Assembly: GCA_900546285.1 (NCBI GenBank)
Contig: URCJ01000003.1
Span: forward strand, 12,047-76,046
Source: an uncultured Solobacterium sp.
GTDB taxonomy: Bacteria; Bacillota_I; Bacilli_A; Erysipelotrichales; Erysipelotrichaceae
Direction of reading: 5' to 3'
DNA length: 64,000 nt
Below the pieces are notes generated by a model. The model did no database searches, was not told the DNA's origin, and saw only the letters and a program-made list of their open reading frames with translations. Of this stretch, positions 1 to 8,035 are shown in pieces. The translations under genes were made by a program, and so were the position numbers. Position 1 is the stretch's first letter. Each line of letters starts with the position of its first letter.

Positions 1-426
1 ATTGCATATAAAGATTTATATTTTAACTGTTTAGATGTAGGTATATTTGATAATGATAATGATAATTCTGTTGTTTATTATTTAGATATTGATGACTATT
101 CTTTTCTTTTTACAGGTGATATTTCTAAGAATGTTGAAAGGTTGATAGTGAATAGGTATGCAATAGATAAGGTAAATTGTCTTAAGGTGTCTCATCACGG
201 TAGTGCAACTGGAACTTCAAGTTATTTTGTGGGTAAGATGCTACCTGATTATGCGATTATTTCAACCAATGGGAAATATAATCATCCTCACAAGGAAACG
301 CTTGATACTTTAAATTCTTATCTAGTTGATATCTTAATTACTAAGGAACTAGGTAATATTAAGTTTAATTTTATAGGAAATTTGAAATATTTAAGTTATA
401 AAAATCAAATAATCGTTCTCAAATAA
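1..426 (+). CDS. comEC: ComEC/Rec2 DNA-uptake channel, C-terminal part (5' truncated by window)
   Basis: The reading frame is open from base 1, so the gene begins outside the window and only about 141 C-terminal residues are present. The segment reads as the end of the metallo-beta-lactamase-like domain that closes ComEC proteins: a buried strand with FTGD near residue 39-42 and then the LKVSHHGS motif near residue 61-68. ComEC forms the membrane channel for single-stranded DNA during transformation. Its place just before a pilus motor operon fits competence, since DNA uptake in Bacillota uses type IV pilus-like fibres. A stand-alone MBL-fold hydrolase is possible because the membrane part is not visible. 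Confidence 0.75.
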   Translation: MAYKDLYFNCLDVGIFDNDNDNSVVYYLDIDDYSFLFTGDISKNVERLIVNRYAIDKVNCLKVSHHGSATGTSSYFVGKMLPDYAIISTNGKYNHPHKETLDTLNSYLVDILITKELGNIKFNFIGNLKYLSYKNQIIVLK

Positions 427-438
427 TTGTTTTATATA

Positions 439-444
439 TATAAT
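439..444 (+). promoter_or_regulatory. -10 element placed for a leaderless start at 451
   Basis: A perfect TATAAT lies exactly 6 nt before the ATG at 451. A -35-like TTCTCA (416-421) is 17 bp upstream, overlapping the comEC stop. Initiation 6-7 nt after the -10 would start the mRNA at the start codon itself. Confidence 0.5.
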
Positions 445-450
445 CTAGGT

Positions 451-1551
451 ATGAAAGAGTTATATTTTAAGTTTTTAGGCCCTATTAGTTTGAAAAATTC
501 TAATGGGGAGTATGAAGAAATCATAATGGAGAAACAGCCATTATTGTTGTTGGCGTATTTATTGTTTAACCACAAAAATAAAGTTGCTAAAGAGACTTTA
601 TTTGAGGCTTTTTGGTCAAAGAGTACCAATCCTGAGAATGCGATTAAGTTTGGCATATTTAGATTAAGAAAGGCATTAGAGAAAATTCCTGAGTTGTCAG
701 ATAAAAACTTCATTATCAGTTCCAATGGTTATTATTACATCAACAAGGACTACAAAATATATCTAGATGTCGAAGATTTTAATAGTATTCTAACTAATGC
801 AAAAGTGAATAATGATTTCAACTTATATAAAGAAGTAATCGAAACATATAACGGTGATTTTTTATATGGATTAGAGTTTGATTATATAAGGCCATATCGT
901 ACATATTATCTAGATCAATTCTGTGATGTAGCTGAGTTTTTATCTGAACGCTATTTACATTATATGAAATATCAAGAATGCATCGAAGTATGCAATAAGA
1001 CTCTTAAGTTTAGACCCTTTAGTGAAAAGATAATTCTTACTTATTTTGAAGCTTTAATTAAATTGGGCAAGGCTGATGAAATAGATGATATCTATGAAGA
1101 TATTTTGCGTCAAGCAAGAAAACGAAAATATAACTCATTACTTATTAATAAAGATACGATTGCAGATTTAATTAATAATTGCAGTACTAATATTGTGATT
1201 GATATAAAAGATAATGACACTGCTTATGGTCCATATCTTGTAGATAAGCATAATTTCTTATCAATCATGGAGTCTGATAGAAGACTAATGAATCGTTATG
1301 GTTTATCTTTCTATTTGTTTGATTTTGAACTTGTTAGCGATGAAGTTAGTATTTCTGACTTTTTAAACGTTGTTTCTTTAACTCTAAGAAGCACGGATAC
1401 TATTTATGCTGATAAGAATCATATTTATTCTATTTCGGCTCTTAAAAAAAGTGGTGATCATGAATTCTTATATAGTCGTATAATCGTTGGCATGTCTTTA
1501 AAATATAATAAAGATTCTTTTAAAATTAAATATACTTATAGACCACTTTAA
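451..1551 (+). CDS. SARP/BTAD-family transcriptional regulator
   Basis: The first ~100 residues resemble the winged-helix DNA-binding domain of SARP/AfsR-type regulators (the RLRKALEK recognition-helix region and the SSNGYYY wing). They are followed by an all-helical bacterial transcriptional activator (BTAD, TPR-like) region to about residue 240. The last ~120 residues are unlike a standard SARP and might be a degenerate nucleotide-cyclase-like fold; I cannot assign them. I chose ATG 451 rather than an in-frame TTG at 427, because 427 lies upstream of the -10 hexamer. The gene lies 50 nt before pilB and is a plausible regulator of the pilus/competence operon. Confidence 0.6.
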   Translation: MKELYFKFLGPISLKNSNGEYEEIIMEKQPLLLLAYLLFNHKNKVAKETLFEAFWSKSTNPENAIKFGIFRLRKALEKIPELSDKNFIISSNGYYYINKDYKIYLDVEDFNSILTNAKVNNDFNLYKEVIETYNGDFLYGLEFDYIRPYRTYYLDQFCDVAEFLSERYLHYMKYQECIEVCNKTLKFRPFSEKIILTYFEALIKLGKADEIDDIYEDILRQARKRKYNSLLINKDTIADLINNCSTNIVIDIKDNDTAYGPYLVDKHNFLSIMESDRRLMNRYGLSFYLFDFELVSDEVSISDFLNVVSLTLRSTDTIYADKNHIYSISALKKSGDHEFLYSRIIVGMSLKYNKDSFKIKYTYRPL

Positions 1552-1570
1552 TATTGGTTATAAAATACGC

Positions 1571-1590
1571 TATAATTAAAAGATGAGGGG
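1571..1590 (+). promoter_or_regulatory. Probable promoter -10 and ribosome binding site of pilB
   Basis: TATAAT at 1571-1576, with a weak TTAATA 17 bp upstream (1548-1553), is followed by the purine-rich site GAGGGG at 1585-1590, 10 nt before the pilB ATG. The upstream gene ends at 1551, so the pilus motor operon could start here. Confidence 0.45.
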
Positions 1591-1600
1591 TTAAATATAT

Positions 1601-3292
1601 ATGAAAAATAAAAGATTGGGAGAAATGTTAGTTGATGCTCATGTTCTTAGTCAGGATAAAGTAGAGGAAGCTGTTAAGTTACAGGCAAATAGTGGTAAAA
1701 GACTAGGTACTGTTTTACTTGAAAATGGTTATATCACTGAGACACAATTAATTGATGTTTTAAAGATACAATTAGGTATCGATTTTATAGATGTAAATAA
1801 GGAGACAATTGATCCTTCAATGGCTTCAATTGTACCTAAATCAATAGCGGAACAGTATCATGTTGTTCCTATTAAGCTTGAAAAAGACAAGCTTATTTTA
1901 GCAATGGAAGACCCTCTTAATTTCCGTGCTCTAGAAGCTGTTAAACAAATAACTAAATATAAAGTAACCCCATATATCGCTTATGCTAGTGCTGTTGAAA
2001 GAGCTATTTTAGTCTTGTATGAAAATGAAGGTGCAAGTATTGCGATAGAACAGATGAAACAGGAAAGGGGCATCGATGCAACGTTTGAGGAAGTTGCTAA
2101 ACAAAGTGATGTTACTTCTAAAAGTAGTGCTGCTCCAACTGTTAAGCTAGTTAATTCAATTTTGGAAAGATCTTTAGCCGAAGGTGCTAGTGATATCCAT
2201 ATTGAACCTAGAGAAAATGATATGGTTGTTCGTATCAGAGTTGATGGTAGACTAAATCAAATGCTTACTATTCCAAAAGGTTTACAGGATGCGGTTATTT
2301 CTCGTTTTAAGATTATGTCTGAGATGAATATTACTGAGCATCGTATTCCACAGGATGGTAGAGCTCAAATGACATCTAGTGATGGCAATGTAGTAGACTT
2401 GCGTCTTTCTTCTTTACCTACTATTTATGGTGAAAAGATTGTTATTCGTATTTTAACAAGAGATAAGAATTCTTTAACACGTACTGGTATTGGTATTACT
2501 GAAAAGGATAATGAAAGATTCTCTCGTATTTTAAAGAATTCATCTGGCTTAATTATGATTGTTGGTCCAACAGGCTCTGGTAAGACTAGTACTTTATATA
2601 CCATGATTGAAGAATTAAAGTCTGAGACTGTTAATATGATTTCTTTGGAAGATCCAGTAGAATTTCAAATTGAAGGAGTTACTCAGGTGGCGATTAATGA
2701 GAAGATCGGACTAACTTTTGCGAGTGCTTTGCGTTCTTGTTTAAGACAAGACCCGGATATTATTTCTATTGGTGAAATTAGAGATGGTGAAACTGCTTCT
2801 ATTGCCTTACGTGCAGCTATGACTGGTCACTTGGTTTTAACTACTGTACATACAGAGGATGCGGTTAGCGCTATTGATAGATTGAGAGATTTAGGAGTAG
2901 AGCCATATTTAATCGGTGGTTCTTTGCGTGGTGTTGTTTCACAACGTCTAGTTCGTAAGATTTGTCCTAATTGTAGAGAAGAATATGTTCCAGATTCTGA
3001 AATTATAGATTTAGCTGGTATCAATCCTTTAAATAAACATTTCTATAAGGGAAAGGGTTGTTATATGTGTTTTGATAGTGGCTATAAGGGTAGAACTGGT
3101 GTTTTTGAAATATTAACTATCGATTCTTTCTTGCGTGATCAAATCTCTAAGGGTATTAATGGTAATGAACTTAGAAAATTAGTAAGTGAAAGAGGTAGTT
3201 TTACTCCAATGATTGTCAATGGTAGAGATTTAGTAGAAAAGGGCGTTACAACAGTCGATGAGATTGTTGATAATGTAGTTACGGTAGAATAA
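1601..3292 (+). CDS. pilB: Type IV pilus assembly ATPase PilB (GspE family) with MshEN c-di-GMP-binding N-terminus
   Basis: Hexameric cytoplasmic motor that powers pilus extension. Two 24-residue motifs, 5-28 and 34-57, each open with RLG and end with Gln and are separated by exactly five residues, which is the published MshEN c-di-GMP-binding pattern. The catalytic half has Walker A GPTGSGKT at 322-329, the Asp/Walker B region at about 384-396 (DPDIISIGEIRD) and two zinc-binding CxxC pairs at 455-458 and 487-490. At 563 residues it is normal for PilB/GspE. PilC follows after 2 nt and a c-di-GMP enzyme follows PilC. PilT retraction ATPases lack the N-terminal domain and zinc knuckle, so this is the extension ATPase. 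Confidence 0.95.
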   Translation: MKNKRLGEMLVDAHVLSQDKVEEAVKLQANSGKRLGTVLLENGYITETQLIDVLKIQLGIDFIDVNKETIDPSMASIVPKSIAEQYHVVPIKLEKDKLILAMEDPLNFRALEAVKQITKYKVTPYIAYASAVERAILVLYENEGASIAIEQMKQERGIDATFEEVAKQSDVTSKSSAAPTVKLVNSILERSLAEGASDIHIEPRENDMVVRIRVDGRLNQMLTIPKGLQDAVISRFKIMSEMNITEHRIPQDGRAQMTSSDGNVVDLRLSSLPTIYGEKIVIRILTRDKNSLTRTGIGITEKDNERFSRILKNSSGLIMIVGPTGSGKTSTLYTMIEELKSETVNMISLEDPVEFQIEGVTQVAINEKIGLTFASALRSCLRQDPDIISIGEIRDGETASIALRAAMTGHLVLTTVHTEDAVSAIDRLRDLGVEPYLIGGSLRGVVSQRLVRKICPNCREEYVPDSEIIDLAGINPLNKHFYKGKGCYMCFDSGYKGRTGVFEILTIDSFLRDQISKGINGNELRKLVSERGSFTPMIVNGRDLVEKGVTTVDEIVDNVVTVE

Positions 3293-3294
3293 TT

Positions 3295-4506
3295 ATGATT
3301 AGTTATAAGTATTCTGCTCTTTCAAAAGATGGTGTCAAGGTTAAGGGTGTTATTGATGCTGTTGATGAATATGATGCTATAGAAAAGATTAAGTCAAACA
3401 ATTCAATTGTCTTGGATATTGAAGCTATTAAAAATAGTAGTCTTAATAGTATTTTAAATGCGGAGATTAATCCTAAGGTTAAGATAAAGCCTTTAGCTGT
3501 TATGTGCTCACAATTTGCGATTATATTAAATGCAGGTACGCCAATTGATGTGACTATTAAGATGATTGCTGGTCAAACACAGGATAAGAAATTGAAGAAG
3601 ATTCTAGATAATGTCTATTTAGATGTTACTCATGGTAGTAGTGTGGAGGCTGCTTTTAGAAAGAATGCTAAGGCATTGCCGCCGGTCTTTTTAGAGACTT
3701 TAAAGGCTGGTGAAAAATCAGGTAAATTAGCTACAAGTTTTGAGAATATGCAAATTTATTTTGAGGATTCATTTAAGAATAAACAAAAATTAAAATCAGC
3801 TACTACCTATCCTATCTTTGTCTTATGTGTTGCGGTAGTTGTTGTAATAGTAGTAATGGTTAAGGTTATTCCTACTTTAACAAGTGTCTTTGCAGAACTA
3901 GGTGGTGAACTTCCTATGATTACCCAAGTTTTAATTAATGTCTCTGATTGGTTTGGCAAATACTGGATGTTACTACTTGGTATTATCTTTTTACTATATA
4001 TTATTTATAAGGTTTATGTATCAAATGAAGATAATAAGATTAGGGTTGCGGAAAAGAGTTTAAATATTCCAATAATTGGTAATATCAATCTTTTAAGTAA
4101 TTCTCAAGAATTTGCATGTACGATGTCTACTTTATTAGATGCTGGTTTAACAGTTTCAGAGGCTTTAAGAACTACTTCTAAGTGTTTAACTAATGCTGCA
4201 TTAAGCAAAGAAATTTATGCAATGGCTGAGAAGATTGATACTGGTTCTTCTTTAAGTGAGACTATGTCTAATAGCAAGTATTTGCCTCTTACTTTAAAGG
4301 AAATGTGTGGTATTGGTGAAAAAAGTGGTGAGTTAGTGTCTACTTTAAAGACAATTGGTGATTATTATACAAATGAGGCTGATTATGCGACTAAGGCAGC
4401 TTTGGCTAAGCTTGAGCCTACGATGTTAATTATATTAGCTATTTTTGCGGGATATATTGTAATGGCTATTTACTTGCCAATGTTTACAATGTATAGCATG
4501 ATGTAG
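3295..4506 (+). CDS. pilC: Type IV pilus inner-membrane platform protein PilC (GspF family)
   Basis: Polytopic platform protein that couples the PilB motor to pilin polymerisation. It has two repeated type II secretion F domains (about residues 65-190 and 270-395) and hydrophobic helices near 170-195, 220-240 and at the C-terminus. Length (403 residues) is typical. The start lies 2 nt after the pilB stop and has no good Shine-Dalgarno sequence of its own, so translation is probably coupled to pilB. Retained Gly-Glu-Lys-Ser-Gly motifs in both halves match the family. Confidence 0.93.
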   Translation: MISYKYSALSKDGVKVKGVIDAVDEYDAIEKIKSNNSIVLDIEAIKNSSLNSILNAEINPKVKIKPLAVMCSQFAIILNAGTPIDVTIKMIAGQTQDKKLKKILDNVYLDVTHGSSVEAAFRKNAKALPPVFLETLKAGEKSGKLATSFENMQIYFEDSFKNKQKLKSATTYPIFVLCVAVVVVIVVMVKVIPTLTSVFAELGGELPMITQVLINVSDWFGKYWMLLLGIIFLLYIIYKVYVSNEDNKIRVAEKSLNIPIIGNINLLSNSQEFACTMSTLLDAGLTVSEALRTTSKCLTNAALSKEIYAMAEKIDTGSSLSETMSNSKYLPLTLKEMCGIGEKSGELVSTLKTIGDYYTNEADYATKAALAKLEPTMLIILAIFAGYIVMAIYLPMFTMYSMM

Positions 4507-4515
4507 GGGTTTTAT

Positions 4516-6447
4516 ATGCTTAATGAATTACATTTAACACAAACTGAAGCTGAAGATTTGTTAGTCCTTTATCGTTGTATCTTCCCGATTGCACGTATTC
4601 TAAAAGAGGATGAAGTTAATGGCAAGTGTGCAATTAGTGGCGAAAAAATACCTTGTAAGTGCTACGAATTATGGGATAAGGGTGAAGCTTGTTCTCATTG
4701 TATTTCCTTGGATACTTTAAAGAGTAAAAAAGACGGCGCAAAATTAGGCTTTGTGGGAGATAGGGTTTATCAGGTTATTTCAAAGTATTGTACGATTGAT
4801 GGAAAACCTGCTGTTTTAGAGTTAGCTAAACTTATGGAAGATAATACTTTTATCGATCCTGAGGCATATAACTATTTATTAGACGCCAATATTGAGTCAG
4901 AGACTAAGTTATATACCGATCCTTTGACTACTGCATATAATCGTCTATTTTATGAAAATCATAAAAATGATGTCGTTCATAATACTGATGTAGCGATGAT
5001 TGATGTTGATAATTTTAAGATGTGCAATGATATCTTTGGTCATAAATATGGTGATCAAGTTTTGGTGGAAGTTGTTAAGACTATCAAAAAAAATATTCGT
5101 AGTAATGATGCGCTTGCTCGTATTGGTGGCGATGAATTTGTTTTGATTGTCGATAATATTTCTGAAGAAAACTTTAAGGCGAAGCTTGAGAAGATTAAAA
5201 AAGATGTAAAGGATGCATCTGTTATTCATGGTAATCATACTAACTTTACATTATCTATTGGTGCCTTAGTAGCAAATGATATAACTTTATCGTCGGCTTT
5301 TGATAAGGCTGATAAGTTGATGTATAAAGCTAAGGAAGCTAATGATAAGGTTGTTACTTCTTGGGATAGGGAAGTGGCTAATGTTGAAATTAAACATTCT
5401 AAGCCTTTGATTCTTGTTGTTGATGATGCACTTCTTAATAGATTTACTCTAATGGAATTATTAAAAGATGATTTTGATTTGATTGAGGCTGAAGATGGTA
5501 AGGTTGCCTTGTCTTTAGTTGAAGAATATAATCTAAATATTTCAGCAATTCTTCTTGATATAAATATGCCAAATATGAATGGTTATGAATTGTTGGACAT
5601 ACTTAATCGTCGTGGTTTCTTAAGTGATATTCCAGTAATTATGATATCTGGTGAACAGGGTTATGAGGCTATTATGAAGTGTTATAACTTAGGGGCTTCG
5701 GATTTTGTTTCTAGACCTTTTGTAGCTAGTATTGTTAAGAAGCGTGTTGATAATATCGTTAAGCTATATGAGAAACAAAGAAAGTATAAGAGTAATATCA
5801 AGGAACAGATAGATGAGAATAATAAGATTTCTTTGATGATGACTTCTGTCTTGTCTCATATTGTTGGTTACCGTAATGGTGAGTCAGGTCCCCATGTTAT
5901 GCATGTTGAGAGTATTACCGAGATTCTTTTGAATGAATTAACTTTTATTAGCGATAAGTATAATTTATCTAAAGAGGATAAAAAGAATATAGTGAATGCG
6001 AGTGCTTTACATGATATTGGTAAGATTGGCGTTGATGAAAAGATTCTTAATAAACCAGGTAAGCTAACTAATGAAGAGTTTGAACAGATGAAGAAACATA
6101 CAACTATTGGTGCTTCGATGATTGATAATCTTGAAGAATTTAAGGATGAACCATTTATTCATTATGTTCATGATATTTGTCGTTGGCATCATGAAAAGTG
6201 GGATGGTAGGGGTTATCCAGATCATTTAAAGGGTGATGAGATTCCGATTTGGGCTCAAGTTGTTGCGGTTGCGGATTGTTATGATGCGTTAGTTTCACCT
6301 AGAGTATATAAACCAGCCTTTAGTCATGAACAAGCTATTAATATGATTATTAATGGCGAATGTGGTCAATTTAATCCATTACTTATGGAAGTGTTAAAGT
6401 CTTGTGAGAAGCGATTAAAGAATATTCGCGAATATTCTGTAGTATAA
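4516..6447 (+). CDS. Three-domain c-di-GMP enzyme: Cys-rich N-terminus, GGDEF, receiver, HD-GYP
   Basis: The N-terminal ~100 residues carry a cluster of Cys/His pairs (CKC, CSHC) that could bind metal or sense redox. A diguanylate cyclase domain follows with an intact GGDEF at 204-208, then a response-regulator receiver with the acidic pair D303/D304 and phospho-acceptor D348. An HD-GYP phosphodiesterase domain closes the protein, with HDIGK at 499-503 and GYP at 566-568. All signature residues are present, so both making and breaking c-di-GMP is possible, perhaps switched by receiver phosphorylation. It follows pilC by 9 nt with an AGGGG ribosome site, and an Hpt gene follows. Cytoplasmic; no membrane segments seen. 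Confidence 0.9.
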   Translation: MLNELHLTQTEAEDLLVLYRCIFPIARILKEDEVNGKCAISGEKIPCKCYELWDKGEACSHCISLDTLKSKKDGAKLGFVGDRVYQVISKYCTIDGKPAVLELAKLMEDNTFIDPEAYNYLLDANIESETKLYTDPLTTAYNRLFYENHKNDVVHNTDVAMIDVDNFKMCNDIFGHKYGDQVLVEVVKTIKKNIRSNDALARIGGDEFVLIVDNISEENFKAKLEKIKKDVKDASVIHGNHTNFTLSIGALVANDITLSSAFDKADKLMYKAKEANDKVVTSWDREVANVEIKHSKPLILVVDDALLNRFTLMELLKDDFDLIEAEDGKVALSLVEEYNLNISAILLDINMPNMNGYELLDILNRRGFLSDIPVIMISGEQGYEAIMKCYNLGASDFVSRPFVASIVKKRVDNIVKLYEKQRKYKSNIKEQIDENNKISLMMTSVLSHIVGYRNGESGPHVMHVESITEILLNELTFISDKYNLSKEDKKNIVNASALHDIGKIGVDEKILNKPGKLTNEEFEQMKKHTTIGASMIDNLEEFKDEPFIHYVHDICRWHHEKWDGRGYPDHLKGDEIPIWAQVVAVADCYDALVSPRVYKPAFSHEQAINMIINGECGQFNPLLMEVLKSCEKRLKNIREYSVV

Positions 6448-6483
6448 TTTGATGTTGTAAAAAGGTTATATTTTGGGGTAATT

Positions 6484-6831
6484 ATGAATATTAAAGAATT
6501 CTATGAAATAGTAGGTGGAAACTACAATGATGTCTTATCAAGATTAAACAGCGAGATGTTGATTACAAGGATTGTAAAAAAATTTGCCGATGATCCTTCA
6601 TTTAAACAACTTGAAGAGGCTTTAAAAGAGAATAATGTTGATTTAGCTTTTAGAGCTGCTCATACTTTGAAGGGTATTTGTTTAAACTTGGGTTTTGATC
6701 AACTAAGTAATGATGCGGTTGCTATTACTGAAATCTTAAGAGGTGGTTCTTTAGATGGCACTGCTGAATTGTTTGATAGTATTAAAGCTAGTTATGATAA
6801 TACTATTGAATCTTTAAAGGAATTAGATTAA
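6484..6831 (+). CDS. Histidine phosphotransfer (Hpt) domain protein
   Basis: A 115-residue all-helical protein with the Hpt signature AHTLKG; the phospho-accepting His is residue 60. Hpt proteins pass phosphate between receiver domains in multistep phosphorelays. The only receiver domain nearby is in the preceding GGDEF-REC-HD-GYP gene, 36 nt upstream, so the two are likely partners (inference). No histidine kinase is present in the window. It is the last gene before a rho-independent terminator. Confidence 0.85.
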   Translation: MNIKEFYEIVGGNYNDVLSRLNSEMLITRIVKKFADDPSFKQLEEALKENNVDLAFRAAHTLKGICLNLGFDQLSNDAVAITEILRGGSLDGTAELFDSIKASYDNTIESLKELD

Positions 6832-6853
6832 AGGCGAGGCTCTCGTCTTTTTT
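6831..6853 (+). terminator. Rho-independent terminator of the pilB-pilC operon
   Basis: GGCGAG (6833-6838), a short loop, and CTCGTC (6842-6847, one G-U pair) are followed by six T. It starts at the hpt stop codon. Confidence 0.8.
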
Positions 6854-6892
6854 CATACTTTTATACATATACTCAAATATTTGAATATTGTA

Positions 6893-6920
6893 TTGTAAGG
6901 GCTTACAAAAGTAGTAAAAT
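6893..6920 (+). promoter_or_regulatory. Promoter with overlapping palindrome upstream of the iron ABC operon
   Basis: TTGTAA (-35, 6893-6898), a 16-bp spacer and TAAAAT (-10, 6915-6920). The -35 is part of a perfect inverted repeat, TTGTAAG (6893-6899) and CTTACAA (6902-6908), separated by GG. A repressor bound there would block RNA polymerase. It differs from the GTTAGC palindromes of the feo operon, so it may answer to another regulator. Confidence 0.55.
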
Positions 6921-6955
6921 GTAGATAAAGGTTAATAATACCAAAAGGAGATTTT

Positions 6956-8011
6956 ATGAAAAAATTATTAACAATTCTATTATCTGTATTGATGTTATTA
7001 GCATTCACTGCATGTGGTGGTGATACTAATACAGATGATCAAACTGAGGGTGGTGGTGACCTTATAATTTATTCACCTAACTCAGACGCTTTAATCGATG
7101 TTGCTGAAACATTTGGTGAAAAGTATGGCATTAATGTACAAGTTGTTTCAGCTGGTACTGGTGAATGTTTAGAGAGAATTTCTGCTGAAAAGGATAATCC
7201 GCAAGCAGATTTGATGTATGGTGGTATGACTTATGCCAACTCATATAATCCAGACTATGTTCCTCTTTTTGAACAATATGTAGCTCAAGGTGATGATAAG
7301 CTTCCAGAAGCATATCAAAACTTTAATGGTATTACTACTCACTATTGTCTAGATGGTTCTGCAGCATTGTTAATTAATGTTGAAGAATATGAAAAGCTAG
7401 GTTTGAAGATTGATGAATTCAAGGGCTATGCTGACTTATTAAGACCTGAATTAAAGGGTAAGATCGCAATGGGTGATCCTGCTAACTCATCTAGTGCTTG
7501 GGCTGAATTGACTAATATGTTGCTTGTTATGGGCGATGAGCCATATGATGAGAAAGCTTGGGAATGGGTTAATACTTTTATTGGTAACTTAAATGGTATT
7601 ATCTTATCTTCTTCTTCAGCAATCTATAAAGGCGTTGTAGCTGGTGAATATGTTGTTGGTGTTTCTTATGAAGATCCATGTGTATCTTTACTTGTTGATG
7701 GTGCTGATAATGTTAAATTAGTATATCCAGAAGAAGGTGCTGTATGGTTACCAGCTGGCGTATCTATTATCAAGAATGCTCCAAATATGGAAAACGCTAA
7801 AAAGTTTGTTGATTGGATTATTTCTGATGAGGGTCAAGCTGAGGTAGCTAAGACAACTGCTAGACCTGTAAATCCAGAAATTGCGAATACTGCTAAGGAA
7901 ATGACTCCATTTACTGATATTAATGTTAAGTATGAAGACATGGAATTATGTGGTACTAGTAAGAAGGCTTGGCAAGAACGTTGGACAGAATTATTTAACG
8001 CTGCTCAATAA
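6956..8011 (+). CDS. ABC transporter substrate-binding lipoprotein (FbpA/AfuA-type, probably ferric iron)
   Basis: A lipoprotein signal peptide ends with a lipobox at Cys20 (LAFTAC), so the mature protein is anchored to the outer face of the membrane. The rest is a periplasmic-binding-protein type II fold of the family-1 extracellular class: an IIYSPNSD opening strand, ADLMYGG near residue 83, and Gly-Asp-Pro-Ala-Asn-Ser-Ser near 173. Ferric and 2-aminoethylphosphonate binders share this fold. Iron is favoured because a DtxR-type regulator and the feo operon follow. First gene of a three-gene importer operon, with ribosome site AAAGGAG. Confidence 0.8.
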   Translation: MKKLLTILLSVLMLLAFTACGGDTNTDDQTEGGGDLIIYSPNSDALIDVAETFGEKYGINVQVVSAGTGECLERISAEKDNPQADLMYGGMTYANSYNPDYVPLFEQYVAQGDDKLPEAYQNFNGITTHYCLDGSAALLINVEEYEKLGLKIDEFKGYADLLRPELKGKIAMGDPANSSSAWAELTNMLLVMGDEPYDEKAWEWVNTFIGNLNGIILSSSSAIYKGVVAGEYVVGVSYEDPCVSLLVDGADNVKLVYPEEGAVWLPAGVSIIKNAPNMENAKKFVDWIISDEGQAEVAKTTARPVNPEIANTAKEMTPFTDINVKYEDMELCGTSKKAWQERWTELFNAAQ

Positions 8012-8035
8012 TTGAATAATTTGAGGGGTTAGAAT

